Counted from the stretch's first letter, positions 8,537-17,829 are shown. The stretch is DNA of 64,000 bases from REEB95 sp050729835 (GCA_050729835.1 JBOHLS010000002.1:62001-126000); one strand, 5' to 3'. Program-made: numbers and translations. The notes: generated by a model not told the origin, from the sequence alone.

Positions 8537-9316
8537 TTAAGCCAGAATCCGTCGCCAGCCGCCCGCATGCAAGGCTTCGAGCGGCCGGAAGCGCGCCTTG
8601 TAGGCCATCTTCGGGCTCTCGGCGATCCAATAGCCGAGATAAACGAACGGCAGGCGTCGCCGGCGCGCTTCGTCCACCAGCGATAGGATCAACATCGTGC
8701 CAAGGCCGCGCTTGCCTTCGGCCGGATCGTAGAAGCTGTAGACGGCCGAGACGCCGTCATCGAGCAGGTCGGCGAGACAGGCGCCATACAGCGTACCGTC
8801 GCCGGTGCGCAGGCGGATGAGCGCCGTGCTGAGCGGCGTGTCCTCAACCATGGCGCGGTAATCGACATAGGTCATCGCCGCCATGTCGCTTTCGGCGTGG
8901 CGCGAGCGCTGGTAGCGTTGGAACAGCCGGAACTGGTCGTGGTCGGCGCGCGCGACGCTGGCGCTCGCGGCAAGATCGCGATTGAGGTTGTGGATTCGGC
9001 GCAGCGAACGGCTTTCGACGAAATCGACGACCGGAATGCGCACCGGCACGCACCGTGCGCAGCCGGCGCAGGCCGGACGATAAGCGAGCGAATGGCTGCG
9101 GCGGAATCCGGCGCGCGACAGATTGTTGTAGAAGTCGGTCGCGCCCTGTCCGAACAGCTCGACCACTAGCTTGCGTTCGTGCTGTCCCTCGACATAGGGG
9201 CAGGGCAGCGTGCTGGTGGCAAAAAAATGATGGGGTGGAGCAAGCGCGGCTGTGATGCGCGCCGGCGCGGCCTTGGTTGCGACGCTTGGTATCCCATCGG
9301 AACGGCCTTCGGGCAT
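8537..9316 (-). CDS. bpt: aspartate/glutamate leucyltransferase (L/R-transferase, ATE family)
   Basis: This 259-residue enzyme transfers Leu from aminoacyl-tRNA to proteins with N-terminal Asp/Glu, marking them for the N-end-rule pathway. The ATE_N signature is seen at 39-50 (CPYVEGQHERKL), with the cysteine group C83/C86/C89 (CAGCARC). The C-terminal GNAT-like part (YSFYDP, RGLGTMLILSLVDEAR, YLGYWI) is well conserved. I chose the ATG at 9316; upstream in-frame codons give Arg-rich non-family sequence. The gene stands alone between the fusion oxidoreductase and a DUF1330 gene. Confidence 0.92.
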   Translation of the reverse strand: MPEGRSDGIPSVATKAAPARITAALAPPHHFFATSTLPCPYVEGQHERKLVVELFGQGATDFYNNLSRAGFRRSHSLAYRPACAGCARCVPVRIPVVDFVESRSLRRIHNLNRDLAASASVARADHDQFRLFQRYQRSRHAESDMAAMTYVDYRAMVEDTPLSTALIRLRTGDGTLYGACLADLLDDGVSAVYSFYDPAEGKRGLGTMLILSLVDEARRRRLPFVYLGYWIAESPKMAYKARFRPLEALHAGGWRRILA

Positions 9317-9506
9317 GCGATCAAACCTCTGCGACGCCCGATTATGGCGAGCGGCGCGGCGCCGATGCAAGCCGTGTTGCAGAAAATTTCGGCGACTCGC
9401 TCGCGGCGGCATACCGACGATTCGCACCCGAGATGCGCCGCCATCGAAGTGGCAAGCTGTGCGTCCGCGATGCTAAAATCCGCGCAATACATTAGGGAGG
9501 ATCGGA

Positions 9507-9788
9507 ATGACAGCCTACATAGTTGCCGAGATCGACGTGGCGAACGCTGGCGGTTACGAGCCTTACAAAAAGATGGCCAGTGAATCGATTCAGCGCCATG
9601 GCGGAAAGTTTCTCGCGCGTGGCGGCCGCACCGTTTCGCTCGAAGGCGAAAAGCCCAAACGCGTGGTGGTCGTCGAATTCCCCAGCGTCGAAGCGGCCGA
9701 AGAATTCTATCGCTCGCCGGATTATCAGGCGGCGGCCAAGGTTCGCCAGAAGGTTTCGACGGGTCGGCTCTATATCGTTGAAGCCTAG
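9507..9788 (+). CDS. DUF1330 family protein
   Basis: A 93-residue protein with the DUF1330 dimeric alpha/beta-barrel pattern: MTAYIVAEIDV opening strand, YKKMASESIQRHGGKFLARGG and a VVVEFPSVEAAEEFYRSPDY segment. The family is related to antibiotic-biosynthesis monooxygenase folds, but members have no settled function. A GGAGG site precedes the ATG. Its stop overlaps the end of the converging penicillin acylase gene by 4 bp. Confidence 0.9.
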   Translation: MTAYIVAEIDVANAGGYEPYKKMASESIQRHGGKFLARGGRTVSLEGEKPKRVVVVEFPSVEAAEEFYRSPDYQAAAKVRQKVSTGRLYIVEA

Positions 9789-12121
9789 CGCGGCGTCAGG
9801 GTCAGGCGGCCGCCGCTGGCATCGCCGCTGAATTCGACATAGCGCACGTCGCGCCACGGCGTCAGCAGGTCGGCCCAATGCGGCGACAGCGGATTGCCCG
9901 ACTGGCCGGGCACGACCATGAACTGCGCCGCATCGAGATGCGCCATGTCGACGATCATGCGCATCACCGGGCCGAGCCAATCGTCGAACGGCCGCTTTTC
10001 GTCGTTGATCGCGAAGGCGCCGGCGTCGAGCGTGTCGCTGGCGCCTGGCGCGGCGATGGTCGGAGTCAGATAGCCGTCGAGCAACGGCAGCCGCGACCAC
10101 AGCGGATGACGAAAGACCGCCTGATGCGCGTCGCCCCAGCGCCACATGTTCATGTCGTCGCCATAGCGCCGCCGAAGATCGGCCAGCGCCCGATGCAGCG
10201 CCGGGGCGAGCAGCGTCGGACAGCCCGCCGCGCCGCACCAATCGGGATGATCGAGCAGGAGGGCGCGGACGACGTTCGGGCGCATCGACCAGTAATCCGG
10301 GAACAGCTTCCCGAGCTTGGGCTCGAACAGCGCGCGGGTAAGTTCGCGCAGCCAGGCGGCGAAGATCAGCGGCGCGGCGTGCCCGCGATCCATGCGGCCG
10401 TCCCACGCCGCGAGCGTAGCGATCGCCGCCGGATCGGCGGTGAGCTGGGGCACGCTGCGCAGCATCAAAGGCAATAGATCGCGCGCCATCGGCGACAGCA
10501 CGTCGGCCTGCATCGCCGCGGCGGTCGCCGGGCTCTGCTGCTTGGTGGAATCGAGCAGTGTCTCGATACGCTCGACACGATAGGGCAGGTCCCAATCCCG
10601 CCCGAGATAGTAATGACCCTTGGCGACGATGCGGTTGTTGGCGCTGGCCAGCTGCCCCGACGACGGATCGAAGTCTTGCGGCAGGTCGTCGAAGGGCACG
10701 AAGCCGGTCCAGTCGTAGGCACCGGTCGCGCCCAGCGTCGGCAGCCAGCCGTCGCCCTTGGCGCGGATCGGCACCCGCGCCGGCGCGATGAAGCCGATAT
10801 GGCCGCTGACGTCGGCGTAGACGATGTTTTGCTGCGGCGCGACGAAATCGCGCAGCGCGGCGCGGAACTCGGGCCAACTGCCGGCATGCGATAAATTCCA
10901 CAGCGCGTCCGGCGTGCGGTCGTCGTCGGCGAGCCATGTGGTTGCGAGCGCGAGCACCTTGCCGTCGCCGGCATTCCAGTCCGCCAGGTCGGAGATCACC
11001 GGCCCGTGCCGCGTCGTACGCACGGTCAGCATCACCGGCGCACCGCCGCGCACGCGGATGGTTTCTGACCGTGTGACGAAGGGCAACGCGCCGCCGGGCG
11101 CAAGATAGCGCGCCGGATCGTGCGGATCGGTCTGCTCGACGAACAAATCCTCGACGTCGCTTCCGGTGGTGGTGAAGCCCCAAGCGATACGGCGGTTATG
11201 ACCGATGACGATGAACGGCGTGCCGGGCGCCGTCACGCCGGCAAGCACGTCGCCGCCGACCTCGATCCGCGCCAGATACCACACGCCCGGCGAGGCCAGG
11301 CCGAGATGCGTGTCGTTGGCGAGCAGCGGCTTGCCCGAGACCGTGTGCGCGCCGGCAACGACCCAGTTGTTCGAGGCGCGCATCGGCTGATCGGAGCCGG
11401 GCGGCAATGCCGCGGCGAGGCGATCGAGCAGCGTGCGATCGAGCGCCGCCTGCTTGCCGGTCACCGGCGCGTCGGCGGGGTAGGGTGGATAGAGCACGGC
11501 AAGCTCCGCCGGCGTCAGGTGTTGTAAGAGTCGCGCGCGCAACAACTCACCGCGGAAATTGGCGGTGAGCTGCAAGTCCATGATCTTGCCCCAGACTAGC
11601 GTGTCGGCCGGCCGCCACTTCTCGACGCCGACGCGCAGCACGGCATAGGCCGGCGGCAACGCGCCGGGCCGCGTCGCGAGCCAGGCGTTCACGCCCGCGG
11701 CATAGGCGTCGAGCACGTCGCGCAGCTCGGGCGACAGATGACTGTATTGCGCTTCGGCGGCGCGATAGAGGCCGAGCGTGCGGGTGAAGCGATCGGCGGG
11801 CAGCGCCGCGGCGCCGAACCATTCGGCCAGGCGGCCGGCGCCGTAATGGCGCATCAGATCCATCTGGAACAACCGGTCCTGGGCGTGGACGTAGCCGAGC
11901 GCGAAGGCGGCGTCGGCATCGGTCTTGGCGACGATGGTCGGGATGCCGTGCGCATCGCGCGTGATCGAAACTGGCGCGCTTAGGCCATGAACGGCGATTT
12001 GCCCATCGGTCTGCGGCAACGAGCTGCGCAGATAGAGCCAGCCGCCCGTAACCGTCGCGATCAGCAGGACGGCCGCGACAGCGAGCGCGCCGCGGAGACG
12101 GCGCTTCGTTCTAGGCGCCAT
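9785..12121 (-). CDS. penicillin acylase family protein (Ntn amidohydrolase)
   Basis: This 778-residue precursor is typical for the penicillin/acyl-homoserine-lactone acylase family. One N-terminal membrane/signal segment (about 10-32) exports it. After an alpha-chain region (QDRLFQMDLMRHYGAGRLAE) comes the autoprocessing site before S250 in ASNNWVVAG; S250 would be the N-terminal nucleophile of the beta chain, and the oxyanion-region sequence LANDTHLGL follows. The family cleaves amide-linked acyl chains (beta-lactams, acyl-homoserine lactones, other N-acyl compounds); substrate cannot be read from sequence. It is monocistronic, with no quorum-sensing genes beside it. Confidence 0.9.
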   Translation of the reverse strand: MAPRTKRRLRGALAVAAVLLIATVTGGWLYLRSSLPQTDGQIAVHGLSAPVSITRDAHGIPTIVAKTDADAAFALGYVHAQDRLFQMDLMRHYGAGRLAEWFGAAALPADRFTRTLGLYRAAEAQYSHLSPELRDVLDAYAAGVNAWLATRPGALPPAYAVLRVGVEKWRPADTLVWGKIMDLQLTANFRGELLRARLLQHLTPAELAVLYPPYPADAPVTGKQAALDRTLLDRLAAALPPGSDQPMRASNNWVVAGAHTVSGKPLLANDTHLGLASPGVWYLARIEVGGDVLAGVTAPGTPFIVIGHNRRIAWGFTTTGSDVEDLFVEQTDPHDPARYLAPGGALPFVTRSETIRVRGGAPVMLTVRTTRHGPVISDLADWNAGDGKVLALATTWLADDDRTPDALWNLSHAGSWPEFRAALRDFVAPQQNIVYADVSGHIGFIAPARVPIRAKGDGWLPTLGATGAYDWTGFVPFDDLPQDFDPSSGQLASANNRIVAKGHYYLGRDWDLPYRVERIETLLDSTKQQSPATAAAMQADVLSPMARDLLPLMLRSVPQLTADPAAIATLAAWDGRMDRGHAAPLIFAAWLRELTRALFEPKLGKLFPDYWSMRPNVVRALLLDHPDWCGAAGCPTLLAPALHRALADLRRRYGDDMNMWRWGDAHQAVFRHPLWSRLPLLDGYLTPTIAAPGASDTLDAGAFAINDEKRPFDDWLGPVMRMIVDMAHLDAAQFMVVPGQSGNPLSPHWADLLTPWRDVRYVEFSGDASGGRLTLTPR

Positions 12122-12181
12122 CGGCGCGCTGCGCGTCGGGACTCATGGCTGGGCGCAAATTTAGGGCAGGACAGCGTCGGG

Positions 12182-13333
12182 TTAAAGCCCCAGCTCCTTC
12201 AAGATCGCGGCACGGTCGGCGTCGAGATCGGGCGCCGGATCGCGCATCGGCGGATCGGCCATGCCAGAAAGCTTCAAGGGATTGCCGGCAAGCTTGAGCC
12301 TGCCCGACTTCGGATCGTTAACCGTTACCAGCATGTTGCGCGCCGCGACCTGCGGATGGTCGAGCGCCTGTTTGACGTTGTTGATCGGCCCGGCGGGAAT
12401 GCCGGCCTGCTCGAACACGGTCAGCCAATGCGCCGTCGGCTTGTCCTTGAGCAGGCTTTCGATCTCGGCCTTGAGCTTCGGCTGATTGGTCAGCCGCTTC
12501 TCGTTGCTGGCGTAATCCGGGTTCTGCGCTATCGCCGGCTTACCGAGCGCGGCGGCGAGGCGGCCGAAGGTGACGTCATTGCCGGCGGCGATGATGACGT
12601 AGCCGTCGGACGTGGCGAAGGCCTCGAAGGGCGTGATGGTCGGGTGTCGCGCGCCGAGCGGCCCGGGAATCTCGCCGCTGACGGTGTAGCGCATGATCGC
12701 GTTCTCGAGCAGCGCAAGCTGGCAGTCGAGCATCGCCACGTCGATCTTGACGCCTTCGCCGGTGCGACCGCGCGCCACCAGCGCGGCATTGACCGCGACC
12801 GCGGTGTAAAGCCCGGCGCCGATGTCGCCGATCGACATGCCGACGCGCACCGGCGGTTGGCCCGGATTGCCAGTGATCGACATCATGCCGCCGAGCCCTT
12901 GCACGACCATGTCGTAGGCCGGTCGTGCCGACCACGGGCCGCTGTGGCCGAAGCCCGAGGCGGCGGCATAGATCAGCTTGGGATAACACCGGTGGAGATC
13001 GGCCCAGCTGTAGCCGAGCTTTTCCATTGTGCCGGGGCGAAAATTCTCGACTAGCACGTCGGCCCTGGCGAGTAGCGCCTCGAAGATGCGCTGATCGTTG
13101 GCGTTCTTGAGGTCGAGCAGGATCGACTGCTTGCCGCGATTGATCGACGAGAAATAAGTCGATTTGCCGCCGCGGAACGGACCGTATTCGCGCGCGTCGT
13201 CGCCTTTGGGCGGCGCCTCGACCTTGATGACGCGAGCGCCGAGCTCGGCCATCAGGAAGGTGCAATAGGGGCCGGCGAGAATGCGCGACAGATCGAGGAC
13301 GGTGATGCCCTGAAGCGGCCCGTTACCGGCCAT
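12182..13333 (-). CDS. family III CoA-transferase (CaiB/BaiF)
   Basis: A 383-residue CoA-transferase that moves CoA between carboxylic acids through an aspartyl-CoA intermediate. The N-terminal signature LDLSRILAGPYCTFLMAELG and the VKVEAP..D region are classical; D170 in SIGDIGAGLY is the expected catalytic aspartate. GRTGEGVKIDVAMLD is the conserved mid-protein segment. The substrate is unknown. A succinyl-CoA:glutarate role is conceivable because the chromosome carries glutaryl-CoA dehydrogenase 6.4 kb away, but the two are not in one operon. Confidence 0.9.
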   Translation of the reverse strand: MAGNGPLQGITVLDLSRILAGPYCTFLMAELGARVIKVEAPPKGDDAREYGPFRGGKSTYFSSINRGKQSILLDLKNANDQRIFEALLARADVLVENFRPGTMEKLGYSWADLHRCYPKLIYAAASGFGHSGPWSARPAYDMVVQGLGGMMSITGNPGQPPVRVGMSIGDIGAGLYTAVAVNAALVARGRTGEGVKIDVAMLDCQLALLENAIMRYTVSGEIPGPLGARHPTITPFEAFATSDGYVIIAAGNDVTFGRLAAALGKPAIAQNPDYASNEKRLTNQPKLKAEIESLLKDKPTAHWLTVFEQAGIPAGPINNVKQALDHPQVAARNMLVTVNDPKSGRLKLAGNPLKLSGMADPPMRDPAPDLDADRAAILKELGL

Positions 13334-13438
13334 TGTGGTTCGTATCCCTCTGATCCGATCCGCGCCGTGGTCTTAGCCCAGGTACCGGCCATCGTCCAAT
13401 CCTTGATCGCGCGATCACTCGCGGCGCAAGCTGGCGCG

Positions 13439-14284
13439 ATGATCGAACGCAGTCTTGCCTGCCTCGGCCGCCACGGCTTCCACCGGCTCGCCTATTACGA
13501 ATGGGCCGGTCCGCCGAACGCGCCGACGGTGCTCTGCCTTCATGGCCTGACGCGCAACGGTCACGACTTCGACGTACTGGCCGAAACCTTAAGCGCCGAA
13601 TTTCGCGTCGTCGCGCTCGACTTCCCGGGCCGCGGCCAGAGCGAATGGCTGAGCCATCCGGAAGACTACGTCACCGAGACCTATGCAGTCGACGCGGCGA
13701 TGTTGATCGCGCAGCTTGGCGTCGAGCACGTCGACGTCGTCGGCACCTCGATGGGTGGTATCGTCGGCATGGCGCTGGCGGCGCAACCCGGCAATCCGAT
13801 CCGCCGGCTCGTCATCAACGATGTCGGGCCGTTGATCGCCAAGGCGGGCTTGAAGCGCATCCGCCGCTATGTCGGCCGCGATCCCAGATTCGTCGACCTC
13901 GCCGCGCTCGAAGCGACGCTGCGTTGGGTCTTCGTCGGCTTCGGTAATTTGCCGGACAGCACCTGGCGGCGCATGGCCGAGCAGAGCGCCCGGCGCAAGT
14001 CCGACGGCTCGTTGGGATTCAATTACGATCCCCAGATCGCGGTACCGTTCAAGCGCGGCTGGTTCGTACGCGATGTCTTGCTGTGGAATCTCTACGATGC
14101 CATCGCTTGTCCGACGCTGGTGCTGCGTGGCGCCGGCAGCGACATCCTGCGCCGCGCCGACGCCGAGGCGATGACGCGGCGCGGACCGCACGCCAAGCTG
14201 GTTGAATTCTCCGGGATGGGCCATGCGCCATCGCTCACCACGTCCGACCAGATCGCCTGCGTGCGGGATTTCCTGCGTGGCTGA
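13439..14284 (+). CDS. alpha/beta hydrolase
   Basis: 281 residues from ATG 13439; an in-frame GTG at 13367 would add 24 residues of unclear value. The fold is shown by LCLHGLTRNGHDFD (oxyanion HG), the nucleophile elbow GTSMGG with S104, and a late GMGHAPSL histidine. It resembles the lipase/esterase branch near homoserine-acetyltransferase-type and haloalkane-dehalogenase-like hydrolases, but no specific substrate can be claimed. Its stop overlaps the GTG start of the methyltransferase gene by 8 bp, so the two are probably co-translated. Confidence 0.85.
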   Translation: MIERSLACLGRHGFHRLAYYEWAGPPNAPTVLCLHGLTRNGHDFDVLAETLSAEFRVVALDFPGRGQSEWLSHPEDYVTETYAVDAAMLIAQLGVEHVDVVGTSMGGIVGMALAAQPGNPIRRLVINDVGPLIAKAGLKRIRRYVGRDPRFVDLAALEATLRWVFVGFGNLPDSTWRRMAEQSARRKSDGSLGFNYDPQIAVPFKRGWFVRDVLLWNLYDAIACPTLVLRGAGSDILRRADAEAMTRRGPHAKLVEFSGMGHAPSLTTSDQIACVRDFLRG

Positions 14285-15162
14285 GACCGGCTATCTCGCG
14301 CTGGCGGGTTTCGTCGCCGCGCTCACGCACGAACTCGGCGCCGCCGTGCGCGCCAAGCACGGCCGGCTGGTGATCGTGGAAGGCGCGCCGCGCCCGGTGG
14401 CTTGGGCCGCCAATGTCTGGCACGCACCTCGGCGTATTTCGATCGCCTCAATCGGCGACGCGGCCAAGCAGCTGCGCGCCATCCAGCGTAACTGGGCGCT
14501 TTATCCGACCGCGCATCATCGTCGCGCCGCCCTCATCGTCGAGAAGCTGCCCAAGGTCTCGGCCAAGCCGTTGCGCTTCAGCGATCCGGCGCCAACCGCA
14601 CCGATGGGTTCGTGGACCTTGCTCGATGCCGATAGCGTGCTCGTGGCGCCGCATTGTTCGAGCCCATTTGCCAATGGCGAGGCGCGTTTCGTCGAGAACA
14701 AGATGGCGCCCAGCAGCACCTATCTCAAGCTGTGGGAGCTGTTCACGCTCGTTAGCGAGCGACCAAGGGCGGGAGAAATCTGTCTCGATCTCGGCGCCAG
14801 CCCGGGCGGCTGGAGCTGGGTGCTGGCACAGCTCGGCACTCAGGTGACCGCCGTCGACAAGGTGGCGCTCGCGCCAGCGGTGATGCGGCTGCCCAACGTC
14901 ACCATCTTGCAGCAAAGCGCCTTCGCGCTCGCGCCACAAACGGTCGGGGCGGTCGATTGGCTGTGCTGCGACGTGATATGTTATCCGGCTCGGCTGTTGG
15001 CGCTCGTCGAGAAATGGATCGAGGCGGGAACCCGTGCGGCGCTTCGTCTGCACCGTGAAATATCAGGGTGCGACCGATTTCGCGACCGCGCACCGCTTCG
15101 CGCAGATTCCGGGCGCGCGCCTGCTCCATCTCCATCATAACAAGCACGAACTGACTGGCTGA
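14277..15162 (+). pseudogene. FtsJ/RlmM-like SAM-dependent RNA methyltransferase, frameshifted near the 3' end
   Basis: From GTG 14277 the frame gives a Rossmann methyltransferase with DLGASPGGWS at 171-180 (SAM site) and D232 in CCDVICYP. Around 15027-15037 the reading frame should shift by +1: the open frame runs on to a stop at 15138-15140 with unrelated sequence (RLHREISGCD...), while the +1 frame continues as RRFVCTVKYQG...FAQIPGARLLHLHHNKHEL and stops at 15160-15162. That continuation carries the expected catalytic Lys (VKYQG) and Glu (KHEL) of the K-D-K-E 2'-O-methyltransferase tetrad. The gene is either broken, read by programmed frameshifting, or hit by a one-base sequence error. Confidence 0.75.
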
Positions 15163-16147
15163 AGCTGTCCTAGACGGCTGCCTGCCGCCGTTCCGGCCGC
15201 GCCTGCCGTGGTGGGGGCCCGATCTTCAGACCATCCGCTCGGTCGTGGTGCGGAGCCGCGCGCTCGATGGCCAGGCTGGCGAGCGGCTGTACTTTCCACT
15301 GGCCGACGACAGCGGCGACCGGCTGGTGGCGATCCTGAACCGCGCCGTGCCAGCGACGATGCGGTCGCTGATCGTGCTGGTGCACGGCCTGACCGGCATC
15401 GAGGACAGCTTCTACATGCGTGAGAGCGCGGCGCATTTCCTTTCGCGCGGCTTTCAGGTCTTGCGCCTCAATCTGCGCGGCGCCGGCCGCTCGCGTCCGC
15501 ATTGCCGGACGCAATATCACGCCGGCAGCAGCGACGATCTGGTGCAGATGTTCGACGCGTTGCCGGCCGAACTCACGGCGCACGGCGTCGTCGCTGTCGG
15601 TTATTCGCTGGGCGCCAACTTGCTGCTCAAGTATCTCGGCGAGCAGGGCAGCGCCGCCAAGATCGCCGCGGCCGCCGTGGTCTCGGCGCCGCTCGATCTC
15701 GTCGGCACAGCACGGCGGTTCGGCCGCTTCCGCAACACGGCCTATCAACGCTATCTGCTGCGCCACATGAAGGCGGAGGCGGTGGTTCCGGGCGCCGAAC
15801 TTTCGGCGACGGAGCACCGCGCGGTGCTCGGCGCGCGCAGCGTCTGGGAATTCGACGACGTCTACAATGCGCCGCGCGCCGGCTACGGCGGCGCGGCCGA
15901 TTACTACGCGCGCACCGTCTGCGGCCAATTTCTCGGCGGCGTCACCGTGCCGACACTTGTCGTCCACGCGCTCGACGACCCGTGGATTCCGCCCGAGCCT
16001 TATCGCGCATTCGACTGGTGCGGCCATGCCAATCTCCGCGTGCTACTGACGCGGCACGGCGGCCATGTCGGCCTCCACGGCAACGGCGACGCGGCGTGGC
16101 ACGATCTGGCGATCGCGTGCTTCTTCGAAAGCCTCAGCCGGCCTTGA
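15155..16147 (+). CDS. YheT-family alpha/beta hydrolase
   Basis: A hydrolase of the YheT (ABHD1/2/3-like) family: LIVLVHGLTGIEDSFYMR, LNLRGAGRS, and nucleophile S151 in GYSLGAN, with late D and H residues (VHALDDPW, RHGGHVG). The family-typical N-terminus (FRPRLPWWGPDLQTI, residues 13-27) lies upstream of the first GTG (15245) and no ATG/GTG/TTG exists in the open frame before it. I therefore place the start at CTG 15155, which overlaps the methyltransferase stop; numbering follows that choice. If that CTG is not used, translation would begin at GTG 15245 and lose the conserved segment. The gene ends overlapping the converging hemB. Confidence 0.85.
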   Translation: MAEAVLDGCLPPFRPRLPWWGPDLQTIRSVVVRSRALDGQAGERLYFPLADDSGDRLVAILNRAVPATMRSLIVLVHGLTGIEDSFYMRESAAHFLSRGFQVLRLNLRGAGRSRPHCRTQYHAGSSDDLVQMFDALPAELTAHGVVAVGYSLGANLLLKYLGEQGSAAKIAAAAVVSAPLDLVGTARRFGRFRNTAYQRYLLRHMKAEAVVPGAELSATEHRAVLGARSVWEFDDVYNAPRAGYGGAADYYARTVCGQFLGGVTVPTLVVHALDDPWIPPEPYRAFDWCGHANLRVLLTRHGGHVGLHGNGDAAWHDLAIACFFESLSRP

Positions 16148-17189
16148 GCCGCGCGGCGACGTCGAGTGCGAAATAGGTCAAGACGCCGTCGGCGCCGGCG
16201 CGCTTGAATCCCAGGAGCGATTCCAGGACGACGCTCTCGTCGAGCCAGCCGCGCTCGATCGCGCCCTTAAGCATGGCGTATTCGCCGCTCACCTGATAGG
16301 CGAAGGTCGGCAGCTTGAAACGCTCCTTCACCCGCCACAGCACGTCGAGATAAGGCATGCCCGGTTTGACCATCACCATATCGGCGCCCTCGGCGACGTC
16401 GAGCTCGACTTCGCGCAGCGCTTCGTCGCCGTTCGCCGGGTCCATCTGGTAGGTGCGCTTGTCGGCCTTGCCGAGCGACGACTTGGAGCCGACTGCGTCG
16501 CGGAACGGACCGTAGAAGCCCGAGGCGTATTTCGCCGCATAGGCCATAATCTGCACCTGCGCGAAGCCGGCGCGGTCAAGCGCGTCGCGGATCGCGCCGA
16601 CGCGGCCGTCCATCATGTCTGACGGCGCGATCACGTCGCAGCCGGCCTCGGCCTGGACCAGGGCCTGACGCACCAGCGCGGCGACGGTCTCGTCGTTGGC
16701 GACGTCGCCGTCGCGCACCAGCCCGTCATGGCCGTGCGTGGTGTAGGGATCGAGCGCCACGTCGCACATCACGCCGAGATCGGGATGCGCCTTTTTGAGC
16801 GCGTGCACCGCGCGGCAGATCAGGTTGTCCTGATTGAAGGCCTCGTCGCCGTCGGGCGTCTTCAAGCTCGTGGGCGTCGCCGGAAACAGCGCGATGAGCG
16901 GGATGCCGAAATCCTTGGCCTTGCCGGCCTCGACGGTCAGCGCCGCGATCGACAGCCGGTCGACACTCGGCATCGACGGGATCGGCGCGCGTGCCGCCTT
17001 CTCGTCGTGCACGAAGACCGGCCAGATCAGATCGCCGGGGGTCAGCGTATTCTCGGCGACGAGCTTGCGCGACCAGGCGCGCCGGCGGTTGCGCCGCAGC
17101 CGCAGCCGCGGAAATTCGCCAGAGCGCCGTTCCTGCGCGGCGGCGGAACTGCAGCGCGATTGATCGTCCATGGGCCGGAAGAATCGCAT
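16134..17189 (-). CDS. hemB: delta-aminolevulinic acid dehydratase (porphobilinogen synthase)
   Basis: This 351-residue enzyme condenses two 5-aminolevulinate molecules to porphobilinogen in heme and cobalamin synthesis. Schiff-base lysines are K220 (YAAKYASGFYGPFRDA) and K275 (VKPGMPYLD). The metal loop reads CDVALDPYTTHGHDG (142-156): two of the three cysteines of the zinc-type enzyme are replaced by Ala and Asp, which marks the Mg-dependent type known from Bradyrhizobium and Pseudomonas. The N-terminal Arg-rich region (RLRLRRNRRRAWSR) is normal. An alternative ATG lies at 17171. Confidence 0.95.
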   Translation of the reverse strand: MRFFRPMDDQSRCSSAAAQERRSGEFPRLRLRRNRRRAWSRKLVAENTLTPGDLIWPVFVHDEKAARAPIPSMPSVDRLSIAALTVEAGKAKDFGIPLIALFPATPTSLKTPDGDEAFNQDNLICRAVHALKKAHPDLGVMCDVALDPYTTHGHDGLVRDGDVANDETVAALVRQALVQAEAGCDVIAPSDMMDGRVGAIRDALDRAGFAQVQIMAYAAKYASGFYGPFRDAVGSKSSLGKADKRTYQMDPANGDEALREVELDVAEGADMVMVKPGMPYLDVLWRVKERFKLPTFAYQVSGEYAMLKGAIERGWLDESVVLESLLGFKRAGADGVLTYFALDVAARLKAG

Positions 17190-17314
17190 AGTTCGCGGCG
17201 CGGGGCCAGTGGGCGCAATGCCGCGTGGCGTGCCAGCCGCTCACAAACTCGTGGTTTGACCGATGCCTGGCAACGCGGTGGATTGCCCGGGCAACGACGG
17301 AAAGGGAGGTCCGT

Positions 17315-17698
17315 ATGCGTACAGTATTGTTGATGGCAGCCGTGGTGGGGTTCGTGATCGCGCCGGCTTTTGCCGCCAACATGGCCCCGGCGACACCGGG
17401 CACATCGAGCAAAGGTCCGGCATTGGTGGATGGCAAGCAGATGACGCTCTACACCTTCGACAAGGACACCACGATGCAATCGAACTGCAACGGCACCTGC
17501 GCCAGCAACTGGCCGCCGCTGATGGCGCCAGCCGACGCCAAGGCGAGCGGCGAGTGGACCGTGGTGACGCGCGCCGACGGTTCCAAGCAATGGGCCTACA
17601 AGGGCCATCCGCTTTACGGCTTCGTCAAGGACTCGAAGGCAGGCGACGCCGTCGGCGACGGCTTGGCCAAAGGCACCTGGCATATCGCCAAGCCATAG
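17315..17698 (+). CDS. secreted protein with PF03640-type Yx(F/W/Y)xxD repeats
   Basis: A 127-residue protein with a clear signal peptide (MRTVLLMAAVVGFVIAPAFA). The mature part carries the LYTFDKD motif, a GTCASNWPPL segment with two cysteines (C53, C57 region) and a second, weaker copy around AYKGHPLYGFVKD. This is the 'predicted lipoprotein with conserved Yx(FWY)xxD motif' family, exported and of unknown function, sometimes linked to redox stress. A GGAGG site sits 5 bp before the ATG. A strong terminator follows. Confidence 0.88.
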   Translation: MRTVLLMAAVVGFVIAPAFAANMAPATPGTSSKGPALVDGKQMTLYTFDKDTTMQSNCNGTCASNWPPLMAPADAKASGEWTVVTRADGSKQWAYKGHPLYGFVKDSKAGDAVGDGLAKGTWHIAKP

Positions 17699-17722
17699 GG
17701 TCTCCGCAATTTTTGCGTATCG

Positions 17723-17751
17723 GCGCCCCGCTTTGGCGGGGCGCTTTTCTT
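17723..17751 (+). terminator. rho-independent terminator
   Basis: A perfect 9-bp stem (GCGCCCCGC, 17723-17731; GCGGGGCGC, 17736-17744) closes a TTTG loop and is followed by TTTTCTT. It lies 25 bp after the stop of the secreted-protein gene and so ends that single-gene transcript. Confidence 0.9.
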
Positions 17752-17829
17752 CGCGGCGCGCATTGAAGAGGCGGTAGCCGTCCCCTATCATCCGCCGGCC
17801 ATGAAATTCGCCGCGAGCCCGATCGCGCC

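Noticed and set aside
13367..13438. GTG start at 13367 for the alpha/beta hydrolase
   Set aside because: It adds 24 residues with no clear family match; the internal ATG at 13439 fits the fold better, though the longer form is not excluded.
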